A DNA stretch of 64,000 bases, from the NCBI RefSeq assembly GCF_014236795.1, contig NZ_CP049017.1:350001-414000 (forward strand), given 5' to 3'. This document shows positions 8,999 through 20,542 of the stretch, piece by piece. The stretch comes from Xanthomonas theicola (lineage in GTDB: Bacteria; Pseudomonadota; Gammaproteobacteria; Xanthomonadales; Xanthomonadaceae). The notes under the pieces are model-generated. The model saw nothing but the letters and a program-made list of their open reading frames with translations. It was not told where the DNA came from and searched no databases. The translations under genes and the position numbers were made by a program. The first letter of the stretch is position 1. Every line of letters begins with the position of its first letter.

Positions 8999-9454
8999 TT
9001 GAAAGCGAAGTCGCTGTTTCCCCTGCTGGTCCTCGCCGCGCTCGCGTTCGCGCCGTCGGCCTGGGCCAAGACCTGTGCGGTGACCATCACCGGCACCGAC
9101 CAGATGTCCTTCGACCAGACCCAGATCAAGGTCGCCGCCGACTGCACCGAAGTGGCGCTGACCCTCAAGCACAGCGGCAAGCTCACCGCCGCGGTGATGG
9201 GCCACAACTGGGTGCTGACCAAGACCCCGGACTTCCAGGCGGTGGCCAATGCCGGCACCAGTTCCAGCCTGGCCGACAACTACCTGCCCAAGAGCGACGC
9301 GCGGATCATCGCGCACACCAAGGTGATCGGCGCCGGGCAGTCGGATACGGTCAAGTTCTCCACCGCCAAGTTGAGCAAGGGCGGCGACTACACGTTCTTC
9401 TGCTCGTTCCCGGGGCACTGGGCGATGATGAAGGGCAAGTTCGTGTTCGGTTGA
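8999..9454 (+). CDS. Azurin
   Basis: The precursor has 151 residues: a 23-residue Sec signal ending SAWA, then a mature blue copper protein. Counted from the mature Lys1, the ligands fall at His46, Cys112, His117 and Met121 and the disulphide at Cys3-Cys26, which is exactly the classical azurin numbering. The motifs are GHNWVL and CSFPGHWAMMKG. The start is a TTG at 8999 preceded by AAGGAG at 8987-8992; no ATG suits. A 153-bp gap separates it from the aminotransferase gene, so it may also have its own promoter. Azurin shuttles single electrons in the periplasm; here it probably takes them from the cytochrome of the same cluster. Confidence 0.93.
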   Translation: MKAKSLFPLLVLAALAFAPSAWAKTCAVTITGTDQMSFDQTQIKVAADCTEVALTLKHSGKLTAAVMGHNWVLTKTPDFQAVANAGTSSSLADNYLPKSDARIIAHTKVIGAGQSDTVKFSTAKLSKGGDYTFFCSFPGHWAMMKGKFVFG

Positions 9455-9552
9455 GTCGCGCCGCGCCATCGGTTGCGACTAGCGATTCCGCTGCGGATTC
9501 TTCCGAACATGATGGCGCCGCGTCGGCCTGCTCCGACTTGCCGGCTGCGTTC

Positions 9553-9685
9553 GTCGCGGCTGAAGCCGCTCCTACAGGGGCGATCCGCCTACTGGCCGGT
9601 TCCGCGCCGACTCCACCTGTAGGAGCGACTTCAGTCGCGACAGGCTTTCTCGGTCACGCCTGTCGCGACTGAAGTCGCTCCCACA
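9553..9685. repeat. Cluster of REP-like inverted repeats
   Basis: Three related units lie between azurin and the regulator. One is at 9553-9576 (CGGCTGAAGCCGCTCCTACA core). A pair at 9619-9645 and 9658-9685 forms a near-perfect hairpin with arms of about 27 nt around GAGCGACTTCAGTCGCGACAG. Both flanking genes converge here, so it could act as a two-way transcription stop. The same family recurs at 17817 and 42896. Confidence 0.85.
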
Positions 9686-9723
9686 AAATAGCGACGACGT
9701 TCGCGATTGCGATGCTGTCGCAC

Positions 9724-12498
9724 TCAATCCAATGCCGCATCCGGTGGCGGCGCGCGCTGCAGCAGCCCGCGCTGCAGCGCGCTGGCCAGCGCCGCCTCGC
9801 GGGTGCCGGCTTCGAGCTTGCGGTACAGGTTCTTCAGGTGGAACTTGACCGTATTCTCCGACAGCGCCAGGCGCCGCGCGATCTGCTTGTTCGCGTCGCC
9901 CTGCGCCAGCAGCGCCAGCACTTCCAGCTCGCGTTCGCTGAACAGGTCGGCGCCGCTGTCCTGGTGGTGGCGCAGCTTGTCGAGCAGCGCCTGGATGGTC
10001 ATCGCCAGCGTGGTGTTCGGCGCCGCCTGCGGATCCTGCTGGCGCGCCATGCGCAGCAGCGCCTTGCCCGGCACCCCCAGTTCCAGTAGGCATTGCCAGG
10101 CCTGGGTACTGGCCACGTGCTGCAGCGCATGGCGCAGATACGGCAGCGCGGCGGCGGATTCGCCGCGGTCGTGCAGCACCAGCGCGATGCGCGCGCGCAC
10201 CCGTGCCAGGTGCACCTGGTTGTCGGCGGCCATGCAGGCCGCTTCCACGCCTTGCAGCACCGCCAGCGCGGCGCGGGTGCGTCCGCCCAGGCGATGCCAG
10301 CGCGCCAGGGCGAAGCCGAGCGCGGCGAGGAAGCGCCAATCCTGCGGCTGGCCCAGCGCGTGCGCGAACCGCGCCTCGCCGCCGGTGCGCGCGACCAGCA
10401 CGTCGATCGCCGGCGAGGGCGGCTGGTCGAGCAGCACGTGCAGCCGCCAGGCCAGCGCCAGGTCGGCGAGCCGGCCCAGATGCCGCGCATGCGCGATGCG
10501 GTCGATATGGTCGAGCAGGTCCAGCGCGGCGCGGCCGCTGCGGTCGTGCTGCCGCGCCAGCACCAGCGCGGTCTCGTAGCCGGCGGCATACACGTCCAGC
10601 CAGCCGTCGTGCTGTTCGAGGAAGCCCAGCGCCGGCTGCAGGCAATCGGCGGCCTCGTCGTAGCGGCCGTGCTCGCATTGCAGCTGCGCCAGCAGGCATT
10701 GGCCCACCGCCTGCAAGGTGGGATCGAGCTGCTGCTGGCGCTGGGCCATGGCCAGCGCCTGCCGGCAGGTGGCTTCGGCCCGTTCCAGCTGGCCGCGGTA
10801 GTAGTGGCTCTGCGCCAGGTGGATCAGCGCATAGCTGGCGCCGACCTCGCTGCCGCTGGCCTGCATCGCGCTGCCGGCCAGTCGCGCATAGCGCTCGGCG
10901 CCGGCGAAATCGGCGCGGCCCAGCGCGGTGGTGGCGCAGATGCACCACAGCGTGCCGCGGCCCAGGCTGTCGTTCTCGTCCAGCGCCGCCGCCTGCGCGG
11001 CGATCTGCGCCAGTCCGCGCGGGTTGGCGCAGACCTGGTCGAGCAGGTCGCGCAGCAACGCGACGACCACCGTGTAGTCGCGCTCGAACGGCGCCCGCAC
11101 GTGTTCGGGGAAATCGCGGAAGCGTTCCAGCAGGGTCTGCGCGTGCGCGAACTCGCCCAGCTTCATGTGCAGGTAGGCCTGGGTCAGGTTCAACGCCGGC
11201 CGTTCGCCGATGCTGCTGCGCGGGAAGCGGCGCAGCAGCGCACGGATCGGCGCGGTGCCGTGGCGCAGCAGCAACTGCCAGGTGCCGGCGCGGGCGATGC
11301 AGTCGGCGGCGCTGTCGATCGCGCCGCCGCGCACCGCGTGCCGCACCGCTTCGGGCAATTGCCCGTGCGCGTCGAACCAGTGCGCGGCGCGCCGGTGCAG
11401 CTGCGGCGCCAGCCCGGGCGTGTCGCGCTCCAGCTGCTGATGCAGGTAGTCGGCGAACAGCGGATGGAAGCGGAACCATTCGTGCTCGCCGTCCAGCGCC
11501 ACCAGCAGGCCCTGGAAGTGCGCCAGCCGTTCCAGCAGGCGGCCGCTGTCGTCGCGCTCGCGCACCGCGTCGGCGAGCGCGGCGTTGAACCGTTCCAGCG
11601 GCGAGAGCTGCAGCAGCAACGCGCGCAACGCCGGATCCAGGTCGTTGAGCACCTGTTCGGCCAGATACGCCGCCAGCTCGGCGGTGCGCCCGGAAAAACG
11701 GCCCAGGTCGTCGCGGCGGCGTTCGTCGCCGCCCAGCCACAGCCCGGCCAGCTGCAGCGCCACCGCCCAACCCTCGGTCTGCCGGCGCAACTGGCGCGCC
11801 ATCGCCGCCGGCACCTGCGGTCCCAGCAGCGCCAGCGTCTCGGCTTCGTCCAGCGCCAGTTCGCGCGCGCCGATGCGTTCCAGCTGGCCCTGCAACGCCC
11901 AGCGCGCCAGCGGCAGCGCCGGTGCGCGCCGCGTCGCCAGCAGCAGGTGCAACTGGCCGCCGGCATGTTCGACCAGCCGCGTCACCACCTCGTCGAGCGC
12001 GCTGGCGTGGCCGCGTTCGTCGTCGTCGAGGATCATCAGCAGGCGCTTCGGCGCGGCGCGGATCGCGCGGATCAGGCCGGGCAGGGTGGACGCCACCTCC
12101 AGGTCCTGGCCATGCTGCTGCAGCGCGGCCTGCAATGGCGCGCCGAGTTCGATCCCGGCGCCGCGCGCGGCCAGCGCCAGGTAGGCGAGGAAGCGCCCGG
12201 GATCGGCGTCGTCCTCGTCCAGCGACAGCCACGCCACCGCGGCGTCGCCGCGCTCGCGCAGGCGCTGGTGCCACTGCCCGAGCAAGGTGGTCTTGCCGAA
12301 ACCCGGCGGCGCCAGCAACAGCGTCAGCGGCAGGTCGGCGGCGCGGTCCAGGTGCTGCAGCAAGGCCTCGCGCGCCACCGCGGCCACGCGCCAGCGCGGC
12401 GGCGCCAGTTTGTCGGCCAGCACCCAGTCGGGCACGGCAGGGCTGTCGTGCACGGACGGCAGGGAACGCGGATTCAACAGCGTGACAGGCTTGAGCAT
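9724..12498 (-). CDS. MalT-type LuxR-family ATPase regulator
   Basis: The 924-residue protein has the layout of MalT-like STAND regulators: an N-terminal NTPase with P-loop APPGFGKTTLLGQW and WLSLDEDDADP, a winged-helix and TPR-like helical middle, and a C-terminal LuxR HTH (FSERELEVLALLAQG, NKQIARRLALSENTVKFHL). Such proteins bind ATP and an inducer, oligomerise and activate promoters that carry repeated boxes. The start at 12498 gives a protein that aligns with the family; an in-frame extension upstream to 12690 has no family character. It lies convergent to the amine-oxidase operon and is the only regulator near the three promoters with paired ACCTACCCGCC boxes, so I infer that it controls them. 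No maltose or glucan genes are near, so malT itself is unlikely. Confidence 0.88.
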   Translation of the reverse strand: MLKPVTLLNPRSLPSVHDSPAVPDWVLADKLAPPRWRVAAVAREALLQHLDRAADLPLTLLLAPPGFGKTTLLGQWHQRLRERGDAAVAWLSLDEDDADPGRFLAYLALAARGAGIELGAPLQAALQQHGQDLEVASTLPGLIRAIRAAPKRLLMILDDDERGHASALDEVVTRLVEHAGGQLHLLLATRRAPALPLARWALQGQLERIGARELALDEAETLALLGPQVPAAMARQLRRQTEGWAVALQLAGLWLGGDERRRDDLGRFSGRTAELAAYLAEQVLNDLDPALRALLLQLSPLERFNAALADAVRERDDSGRLLERLAHFQGLLVALDGEHEWFRFHPLFADYLHQQLERDTPGLAPQLHRRAAHWFDAHGQLPEAVRHAVRGGAIDSAADCIARAGTWQLLLRHGTAPIRALLRRFPRSSIGERPALNLTQAYLHMKLGEFAHAQTLLERFRDFPEHVRAPFERDYTVVVALLRDLLDQVCANPRGLAQIAAQAAALDENDSLGRGTLWCICATTALGRADFAGAERYARLAGSAMQASGSEVGASYALIHLAQSHYYRGQLERAEATCRQALAMAQRQQQLDPTLQAVGQCLLAQLQCEHGRYDEAADCLQPALGFLEQHDGWLDVYAAGYETALVLARQHDRSGRAALDLLDHIDRIAHARHLGRLADLALAWRLHVLLDQPPSPAIDVLVARTGGEARFAHALGQPQDWRFLAALGFALARWHRLGGRTRAALAVLQGVEAACMAADNQVHLARVRARIALVLHDRGESAAALPYLRHALQHVASTQAWQCLLELGVPGKALLRMARQQDPQAAPNTTLAMTIQALLDKLRHHQDSGADLFSERELEVLALLAQGDANKQIARRLALSENTVKFHLKNLYRKLEAGTREAALASALQRGLLQRAPPPDAALD

Positions 12499-12717
12499 GT
12501 CGCCATGAGTGTCTGCAGCGGTCGCCCTCGCGCCCTCTGGCGGCTCGGGTGACGGGACGGAAGCGACGCATGCCGGCTCGCCGCGCAGATCGCGGAAAGC
12601 CGTGTGCCGCGCCGATTCCACGGGCCCCCGCCTGGATGCCGTCCGTTGGCCTTGAACGTTTAACTTATGACACGGCCGCGACAAAAGCAAAGTCGCGACC
12701 GGGTGCTCAGTTTGTGT

Positions 12718-14010
<1,293 letters not shown>

Positions 14011-14129
14011 GAGCGGGCGAATCCTTGGGCGAGGCTGGCCGGGCCGGTCGGCCGGGGCGCGGAGCGATGCCGCCCATTGTCGCGGCTGCCGCCTGCATGC
14101 GCCATGTCGCCTGCCATGGGGAGCAGCGC

Positions 14130-14195
14130 ACCTACCCGCCAGCCGGGCACCTACCCGTCGCGGCCGGCTTCGCCGTGTGATCGGCTGCTTACTAT
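14130..14195 (+). promoter_or_regulatory. Activator-type promoter of the 14368 receptor
   Basis: Box 1 ACCTACCCGCC starts at 14130, box 2 ACCTACCCGTC at 14149 and the -10 TACTAT is at 14190-14195, so the spacings are again 19 and 41 bp. No -35 is visible. The predicted leader is about 165 nt. The rest of the 357-bp gap between hemL and this receptor (14011-14367) shows no gene; the hemL promoter must also lie in it but I cannot place it. Confidence 0.72.
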
Positions 14196-14367
14196 CGGAG
14201 CGTCCAAGGGGGCGCATGACCTGACAGCCAAGGGTGATGGGGCATGCAACGGGCGCATTTCCACAGTGTTCGAGGGGATGGCCACCGATGGGGGCTCGCC
14301 ACTGGTGTTGTGTCTGCATTTTTCGTTGGGTTGCCAACAAACAGCTTTTCATCTTCGGGGAGAGAGC

Positions 14368-17300
14368 ATGAATCGTACGCTCCGCAAGAGCGCCCTGGCG
14401 CTCGCGCTGGCGCTTGCCGCCGGCACTGGGTATGCGCAGTCCACCACCGGCAGCATCGTCGGCAGCGTGCCGCCGGGCGCGGGCGAGCGCAGCGTGCTGA
14501 TCACCAACACTAGCGGCTTCAGCCGCGAGGTCAAGGTGGACGAACGCGGCCGCTACGCGCAGGGCAACCTGCCGCTGGGCACCTACACGGTCACGCTCAA
14601 GCGCGACGGCCAGGTGGTGGAGACGCGCGAGAACATCACCCTGGTGGTCGGCGCCGGCACCGAGGTCGGCTTCGGCGGCCCGGCGCAGACGCTGGATGCG
14701 GTCAACGTGGTGGCCGGCAACGTGGCCCGGATCGACGTCGCCAGCGTCGACAGCCGCACCGTGGTCACCGCCGAGCAACTGGCGGTGCTGCCGCTGGGCC
14801 GCAGCGCCGAGGCCATCGCCCTGCTGGCGCCGGGCGTGGTCGCCAACAGCGGCGGCTACGACAACGGCGCGCTCGGCGGTTCGCTGGCCAGCTTCGGCGG
14901 CTCGGCGGCGAGCGAGAACGCATACTACCTCAACGGCTTCAACACCACCGATCCGGCCAGCAGCCTGGGCGGGCTGACCCTGCCGTACGGCGCCATCGAC
15001 CAGCAGGAAATCTTCACCGGCGGCTATGGCGCGCAGTACGGCCGTTCCAACGGCGGGGTGATCAGCCAGGTCGGCAAGCGCGGCAGCAACGCATGGCACG
15101 TCGGCGCGGCGGTGATCTGGCAGCCGGACAGCCTCAGCGCCAGGCAGCGCGATCTGTATTTCCGCAAGGACAGCATGTACTGGGACCCGGGCAATGCCAA
15201 GTACAGCGCCGGCAACTACATGCCGCTGAGCGAAACCAGCGCCGACCAGACCACCTACAGCGCCTATGTCGGGGGCCCGCTGGTGCAGGACCGGCTGTTC
15301 TTCTTCCTGGCCCTGGAGCAGGTCGACTCCAGTGGCACCCGCGTCGCCGATGCGCGCGTCACCTCCGGCGGCATCTCCGGGGCGCCGTGGACGCGCTACG
15401 ACTACAAGCAGACCCGCGCCTACGCCAAGATCGACTGGCAGATCGGCGACAACCACCTGCTGGAATTCACCGGCGCGCAGGACAAGGCGCGCACCAACGG
15501 CAACCTCTACGGCTACGACTACGTCGACCGCGAGGTCGGCGGCTATGTCGGGCGGGAAGCCAAGAACACGTTCGGTCCAGCCCTGTTGCTTGGCAAGTAC
15601 ACCGGCTACTTCGGCGACAACGTCACCTTGACCGCGCTGTACGGCAAGGAGAGCCTGCCCAACAAGCTCACCGCGATCGGCTACGACGCCGGCAATGGCC
15701 CTTACCTCGTCGGCGTCGCCAACCAGAATCCGGCCTATACCGGCGGCACGCCGATCGCCAATGCGCAACGCGTGGTCTCGATCACCGACCCGGATCGCGA
15801 ATACAAGAAGGACAACCTGCGGCTCAACCTCAACTGGCGGCTCGGTACGCACAGCCTCGACGTCGGCATCGACAACCAGAAGAGCGAGGCGCTCAACATC
15901 GGCACCTACAGCTCCGGCCCCGGCTATGGTTGGACCTATGGATACACGACCGATCCGTATGGCCTCAAGAGCGGCGGCCGGGTCAGCACCTCGGTGGCCG
16001 AGGACGGCAGCCTCGGCGTGCCCAGCCCGGGCCTGGCCGATCCCACCTACGGCAGCACCGGCTACTACGTCACCCGCGACATCGCCACCAACCTGTATTC
16101 CTACGACGCCAGGCAGACCGCGTACTACCTCGAAGACCACTGGCAGGCCACCGACAGGCTGATGCTCTCGCTCGGCGTGCGCAACGACAGCTTCACCAAC
16201 GACACCCCGTTCGGCCAGGCCTACATCGAACTGAAGAACCAGTGGGCGCCGCGGCTGGGCTTCAGCTGGGACGTCAACGGCGATTCCAGCCTGAAGGTGT
16301 ACGGCAACATCGGCCGCTACTACCTCGGCCTGCCGCTGTCGCCGGCCGGGCTGTTCACCCCGGCGGTGTCCACCAGCACCTACTACACCTATAGCGGCAT
16401 CAACGCCGACGGCACGCCGATCCTGGCCACCCAACTGGCGCCGCCGGTCTCGGCCAACTCGCGCTTCGGCCGGCTCGCCGACGTGCGCACCGCGGTGGCC
16501 GAGGACATCAAGGGCGAGAACCAGGACGAGCTCATCCTCGGCTTCACCAAGCTGCTGCCCAACGACTGGATGCTCGGCGTGCGCGGCACCCATCGCCGGC
16601 TCAACGACGGCATCGACGACACCAACCTCGACAACTCCAACGCTGGCCTGGTGGCCGCGGCGCAGGCGGCGGGCGTGGACATCGACTGGACCAGGAACGC
16701 CAGCGCGGCGCTGGTCAATCCGGGCACGACCAACACCTACCGGGTGATCGGCACCGACGGCCAGATCCACGCCCTGACCGTGACTCGCGCGCAGGGCGGC
16801 TACCCGGAATTCCAGCGCCGCTACTCGGCGCTGGAATTCAGCCTGGAGCGCCCGTTCGACGGCCGCTGGTACACCAGGATGAGCTATGTGTGGTCGCACA
16901 GCTACGGCACCACCGAAGGCCAGTTGCGTTCGGACCTGTGGCGCACCGGCGGCGCGCTGGGCAGCTACCAGGGCCAGGCGGCGACCTCGACCACGCAGAG
17001 CTGGGACCATGCGGCGCTGATGGAGCACTTCAACGGCAACCAGTCCAACGACCGCCGCCACCAGCTCAAGGCGTACGGCGTCTACCAGCTGACCGAAGAA
17101 TGGGGCACCTCCGCGAATGTGAGCCTGATCTCCGGCGCGCCGCGGCCGTGTCTTGGCTACTACTACGGCACCAACTACGACGCCGGCGATCGCGACCCCG
17201 TCGGCTACGCCAATGCCAGCATCACCGGCGGTACGTACCACTTCTGCTACAACCCGGACACCGGCACCGGCGAGCCGTCGCCACCGGGCTCGCACGGCAC

Positions 17301-17529
17301 CCTGGGCTGGGTGGCGCAGCTCGACCTGGGCCTGACCTACACGCCGAAGTTCGCCGACGGCAAGCTGGCGTTGCGCCTGGACGTGTTCAACGTCACCAAC
17401 CGGCAGACCGCGATCAACATCTATCCGTTCTCCGAGTTGAATCCAGGTCAGGTCAATCCGCTGTGGAATCAGGCGGTGGCCTACCAGGCGCCGCGCTCGG
17501 CGCGGGTGACGCTCGGCTACGATTTCTGA
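14368..17529 (+). CDS. Oar-type TonB-dependent receptor
   Basis: This 1053-residue receptor has a Sec signal ending GTGYAQ, then a carboxypeptidase-regulatory-like beta domain (about residues 25-110, with [16 protein letters not shown]), then the plug ([44 protein letters not shown]) and a barrel ending in Phe (LGYDF). GGGGAGAGAGC precedes ATG 14368. The extra N-terminal domain marks the Oar/CirA-like branch, often linked to peptides or large ligands. It is a paralogue of the receptor at 26631-29699 but is under the paired-box promoter shared with the amine-oxidase operon. Ligand unknown. Confidence 0.92.
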   Translation: MNRTLRKSALALALALAAGTGYAQSTTGSIVGSVPPGAGERSVLITNTSGFSREVKVDERGRYAQGNLPLGTYTVTLKRDGQVVETRENITLVVGAGTEVGFGGPAQTLDAVNVVAGNVARIDVASVDSRTVVTAEQLAVLPLGRSAEAIALLAPGVVANSGGYDNGALGGSLASFGGSAASENAYYLNGFNTTDPASSLGGLTLPYGAIDQQEIFTGGYGAQYGRSNGGVISQVGKRGSNAWHVGAAVIWQPDSLSARQRDLYFRKDSMYWDPGNAKYSAGNYMPLSETSADQTTYSAYVGGPLVQDRLFFFLALEQVDSSGTRVADARVTSGGISGAPWTRYDYKQTRAYAKIDWQIGDNHLLEFTGAQDKARTNGNLYGYDYVDREVGGYVGREAKNTFGPALLLGKYTGYFGDNVTLTALYGKESLPNKLTAIGYDAGNGPYLVGVANQNPAYTGGTPIANAQRVVSITDPDREYKKDNLRLNLNWRLGTHSLDVGIDNQKSEALNIGTYSSGPGYGWTYGYTTDPYGLKSGGRVSTSVAEDGSLGVPSPGLADPTYGSTGYYVTRDIATNLYSYDARQTAYYLEDHWQATDRLMLSLGVRNDSFTNDTPFGQAYIELKNQWAPRLGFSWDVNGDSSLKVYGNIGRYYLGLPLSPAGLFTPAVSTSTYYTYSGINADGTPILATQLAPPVSANSRFGRLADVRTAVAEDIKGENQDELILGFTKLLPNDWMLGVRGTHRRLNDGIDDTNLDNSNAGLVAAAQAAGVDIDWTRNASAALVNPGTTNTYRVIGTDGQIHALTVTRAQGGYPEFQRRYSALEFSLERPFDGRWYTRMSYVWSHSYGTTEGQLRSDLWRTGGALGSYQGQAATSTTQSWDHAALMEHFNGNQSNDRRHQLKAYGVYQLTEEWGTSANVSLISGAPRPCLGYYYGTNYDAGDRDPVGYANASITGGTYHFCYNPDTGTGEPSPPGSHGTLGWVAQLDLGLTYTPKFADGKLALRLDVFNVTNRQTAINIYPFSELNPGQVNPLWNQAVAYQAPRSARVTLGYDF

Positions 17530-17921
17530 ACGCGGCGCGGCGGCGCTGTCCGCCGTCGCCGCGACATCCATTCCCGGGCAGGTCGTTGGGTCCGTCCCGC
17601 CAGCGGCAAGGTCCTGTAACAGGATCTCCGGGCGGCCATCGCGCGCAGGAGCCAAGCCGGCGCGCCGGCGGGTTGCGCCGGCATCGCCCGCCGCGCGTCA
17701 CACCGCCACCGGCAGCGGCGCCGCCGGCAACGGATGAGGGACGAGCGCCCCGGCACCGCCGGGTTCTGCCCGTGCCGTTGCTGCGCCTTGCACTTTCGAT
17801 CCAAGTGATACAACTTGCGGGAGCGACTTCCGTCGCGACGAGCTTTACAGGTAGAGCGATTGGCGACTGAAGGCGCTCCCACAACACTCCGCTGTCTGAA
17901 AATATCAGCGTCGAAAACGCC
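17530..17921. other. Intergenic region with a degenerate REP-like unit
   Basis: This 392-bp gap between the convergent receptor and thiE genes has no gene. At 17791-17883 it holds an imperfect inverted repeat of the GGGAGCGACTTC / GGCGCTCCCAC family, flanked by TTTCGATCCAAGTGAT. The same flank, in opposite orientation, sits beside the palindrome at 42896, so these are copies of one element. It may serve as a terminator for both genes. Confidence 0.65.
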
Positions 17922-18545
17922 CTAGCCGAAGCAGGCGCGGTAGGCGGCCAGCGCGTCACGCGGATCGGGCGCATCGAACACGCCGCCGATCACCGCCAGC
18001 AGGTCGGCTCCGGCGTCGACCAGGGCGCGGCCGTTGTCGGGGGTCAGCCCGCCGATCGCGACCCGTGGCAAGCCCAGCGTCGCGGCATCGCGCAGCAGGC
18101 CGGGGTCGGCACGGCGCGTGGTGTGCTTGCTGCGCGAGGGGAAGAACGCGCCGAAGGCGACGTAGCTGGCGCCGGCGGCGGCGGCGGCGCGGGCCAGGGC
18201 GGGATCGTCGTAGCACGAGGCGCCGATCAGCGCATCGGCGCCGAGCGCCGCGCGCGCGGCGGTCAGGTCGCCGTCGTCCTCGCCCAGGTGCACGCCGGCG
18301 GCGCCGACCGCCTGCGCCAGGGCCACGTCGTCGTTGACGATCAGCGGCACCCCGGCCTGCACGCACAGCGCCTGCAGTGCGGTCGCCTGGGCCAGGCGCT
18401 GCGCCGCGTCGGCGCGCTTGTTGCGGTACTGCAACCAGGTCGGGCCGTGGCCGAGCAGCGGCGCCACGCGCGCCAGCAGGTGCGCGCCATCGGCGTCGTC
18501 GGGCGTGATCAGATAGACGCCGCGGGGCGGCGATGATGCGTTCAT
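17922..18545 (-). CDS. thiE: Thiamine-phosphate synthase
   Basis: ThiE joins hydroxymethylpyrimidine diphosphate and thiazole phosphate to give thiamine phosphate. The 207-residue TIM-barrel protein shows the ligand motifs in order: LQYRNKRAD (diphosphate binding), [26 protein letters not shown], and the phosphate loop [26 protein letters not shown]. The ATG at 18545 is chosen because the protein then starts directly before the first beta strand (GVYLITPDD). It stands divergent from rubredoxin, with 73 bp between start codons; I see no TPP riboswitch fold in that gap. Confidence 0.95.
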   Translation of the reverse strand: MNASSPPRGVYLITPDDADGAHLLARVAPLLGHGPTWLQYRNKRADAAQRLAQATALQALCVQAGVPLIVNDDVALAQAVGAAGVHLGEDDGDLTAARAALGADALIGASCYDDPALARAAAAAGASYVAFGAFFPSRSKHTTRRADPGLLRDAATLGLPRVAIGGLTPDNGRALVDAGADLLAVIGGVFDAPDPRDALAAYRACFG

Positions 18546-18618
18546 GCTGAGCCTTCCGGTGCGCAGGCGGGGGTGGGACAATGCTGCTCCGCCTGGCCTG
18601 CAGACCAACGATTATCCA

Positions 18619-18810
18619 ATGAACGATGCCACCGCCACCACCTACCGCACCTGGATGTGCGTCGTCTGCGGCTTCATCTACAAGGAAATCGACGGCCTGC
18701 CAGAAGAAGGCATCGCCCCCGGTACCCGCTGGGAGGACGTGCCCGAGACCTGGACCTGCCCCGACTGCGGCGTGACCAAGGACGATTTCGAGATGGTGGA
18801 GATGGATTGA
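18619..18810 (+). CDS. Rubredoxin
   Basis: This 63-residue iron protein has two CxxCG knuckles (MCVVCGFIY near residues 13-21 and CPDCGVTK near 47-54) that hold one iron atom, and the acidic spacing typical of rubredoxins ([21 protein letters not shown]). Rubredoxins carry single electrons between a reductase and an oxygenase or oxidase in the cytoplasm. It has no alkane hydroxylase or rubredoxin reductase beside it, so its partner is unknown. Confidence 0.96.
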   Translation: MNDATATTYRTWMCVVCGFIYKEIDGLPEEGIAPGTRWEDVPETWTCPDCGVTKDDFEMVEMD

Positions 18811-18816
18811 TCGAAG

Positions 18817-18852
18817 GCCGGGATTGGGGATGGGCCAATCCCCAATCCCGGC
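18817..18852. terminator. Hairpin between convergent genes
   Basis: GCCGGGATTGGG (18817-18828) pairs with CCCAATCCCGGC (18841-18852) just after the rubredoxin stop and just before the end of the oppositely read SirB1-like gene. The GGGATTGGGGATTG type of string is a frequent xanthomonad intergenic repeat. No T-run follows, so its role as terminator is inferred from position. Confidence 0.55.
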
Positions 18853-18854
18853 AC

Positions 18855-19700
18855 TCAATGCATCCGCTGCCCGCGCGCGCTCAGTTCCACCAGGCGTTCG
18901 CGGATCGGCAGCACGTCGTTGGCTTCCGGGTTCAGTTGCAGATAGCGGCCCAGGTCGCGGCGCGCGCCGGGCACGTAGTCCATCTGCAGGTAGGCCAGGC
19001 CGCGGTCGCGCAGCGCTTCGGGCTGGTCCGGCATCAGCTTGAGCACGCGGTCGGCGCTGCGCGCGGCGCGGTCCCATTCGTCGCGTTCGGCATAGACGCC
19101 ATGCAGGTTGCGCAGCACCCGGATCAGGATCGCGCGGTGCGGTGCCGGGTCGAGGATCTGCAGCAGCGCGCGGTCGTCCGGGGTCTCGCCGCCCAGGTGC
19201 GGGCGCGCGCGTTCGCGCAGTTCCTCCACCGCCAGCGGGCGGCCGCCGTTGAACGGGTCCATCACCAGCAGGCCGTCGTCCACCGGCAGGCGCACCAGGA
19301 AATGCCCGGGGAAGGACACCCCGTCGAGCGGGATGTCCAGCCGCCGCGCCACTTCCATCTGCACCAGCGCCAGCGAGATCGGATTGCCAAGGCGGCGCTC
19401 GAACACCTCGTTCATGTAGCTGTTGCGCGGGTCGTAGTACTCGTCGTGGTTGCCGCTGTAGCCGAGTTCTTCGAACAGGTGGCGATTGATCGCGGCCATC
19501 TTCAGCGGCCATGCGTCGATCATCGCCACCTCGTGGCGCAGGTGTTCGGCATGGCTCTGCGCCAGCGTGTGGTAGTGGTCCGCGTCCAGTTCCGGATACT
19601 CGTCGCGCGCGATCAGCAGCGCGGTGGCCAGCAGCGGCAGCGCGTCGTCGTCCAGCGCGGCCAGGGCATTCCAGCTCGGCAATGTCAGTCGGTCGACCAT
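18855..19700 (-). CDS. SirB1-like transglutaminase/TPR protein
   Basis: The 281-residue protein matches the SirB1 N-terminal (transglutaminase-like) family with a TPR tail. Visible landmarks are the core LFEELGYSGNHDEYYDPRNS, GNPISLALVQMEVARRL, GVSFPGHFLVR and MDPFNGGRPL, then helical repeats from about residue 200 (HGVYAERDEWDRAARSADRVL, RDRGLAYLQMDYVPGA). The family often has lost the catalytic cysteine of true transglutaminases, and none is obvious here. It is cytoplasmic, and its function is unknown. Start ATG 19700 gives normal length. Confidence 0.85.
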   Translation of the reverse strand: MVDRLTLPSWNALAALDDDALPLLATALLIARDEYPELDADHYHTLAQSHAEHLRHEVAMIDAWPLKMAAINRHLFEELGYSGNHDEYYDPRNSYMNEVFERRLGNPISLALVQMEVARRLDIPLDGVSFPGHFLVRLPVDDGLLVMDPFNGGRPLAVEELRERARPHLGGETPDDRALLQILDPAPHRAILIRVLRNLHGVYAERDEWDRAARSADRVLKLMPDQPEALRDRGLAYLQMDYVPGARRDLGRYLQLNPEANDVLPIRERLVELSARGQRMH

Positions 19701-19807
19701 GGCCCAAGACTGGCCGCAAAGCGCAGCGCGATCAAGTCCGGTGGTTCCCGACAGCGATGTCGGGTTCAGCGCGACGGCGACGGCGCTTTTCCCGACGCCG
19801 ATGCGGC

Positions 19808-20257
19808 TCAGCGGGCCTTGGGGATGCCCGGGCCGAAGCGCAGTTCGGCGCCGTCCTGCAGCTTGAGCTGTGCGGCCTGGCCGGCGTTGAGTTCCAGCAC
19901 GTAGCGCGCCGGCGCATTGCTGGGGTAGGGCGGGCAGGCGTTGCCGGCCGAGCACGGCGGCACGTCGCGTTGCTGCGCCACCAGCTTGCGCTGGCTGTCG
20001 AAGTACAGGATGTCCAGGGCGATCTTGGTGTTCTTCATCCAATACGCCTGCGGTTCCTGGCGGTCGTGAATGAACAGCATGCCGTGGTCGGCGTCCATCT
20101 GGTCGCGGAACATCAGCCCGCGCGCGCGGGTCGCATCGTCCTGGGCCAGTTCGACCTGGTAGCGGTGCCCGCCCAGTTCCACCCAGTGGTCGCCGGCGCT
20201 GACGCAACCGCTGAGGGTCAGCAGGACGAGGACGAACAGGGCACGGAACAGGGACAT
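19808..20257 (-). CDS. DUF192 lipoprotein
   Basis: The 149-residue product has a lipoprotein signal with lipobox LSGC (Cys near residue 18) and a DUF192 domain, recognised by RARGLMFRDQMDADHGMLFIHD and YWMKNTKIALDILYFD. DUF192 proteins are small, often periplasmic, with no settled activity. The residue stretch CSAGNACPPYPSNAPARYVLELNA is typical of the family C-terminus. It is followed 107 bp downstream by the SirB1-like gene in the same direction. Confidence 0.88.
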   Translation of the reverse strand: MSLFRALFVLVLLTLSGCVSAGDHWVELGGHRYQVELAQDDATRARGLMFRDQMDADHGMLFIHDRQEPQAYWMKNTKIALDILYFDSQRKLVAQQRDVPPCSAGNACPPYPSNAPARYVLELNAGQAAQLKLQDGAELRFGPGIPKAR

Positions 20258-20542
20258 GGCGGTGTCGGGTCGGGAGAGACCAGCGCGCACCTTGTGGCAT
20301 GCCGCGTGTCGAGTCAAGAGAGCCGGGATCGGGGATTGGCAACAGCGATCCGGAGACCGTAGGGGTTGGCGGCAAGCGCGAACTGGCTGGTTCTTACACC
20401 AATGCCCACATCCGTGGCGCCACTGCTGCCACTCCCGAGCACCGCCCCGGCACTGTCATGAACCGTGGCACTCGGATCGTTTGGCCAGCCTACCTGAGAA
20501 ATGCCGTGTACATAAAATGCTCCGTCGGAGCCACGATGACAC

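Noticed and set aside
18546..18618. TPP riboswitch upstream of thiE
   Set aside because: The gap is only 73 bp and lacks the CUGAGA and ACCUGA-type core of the thi-box.
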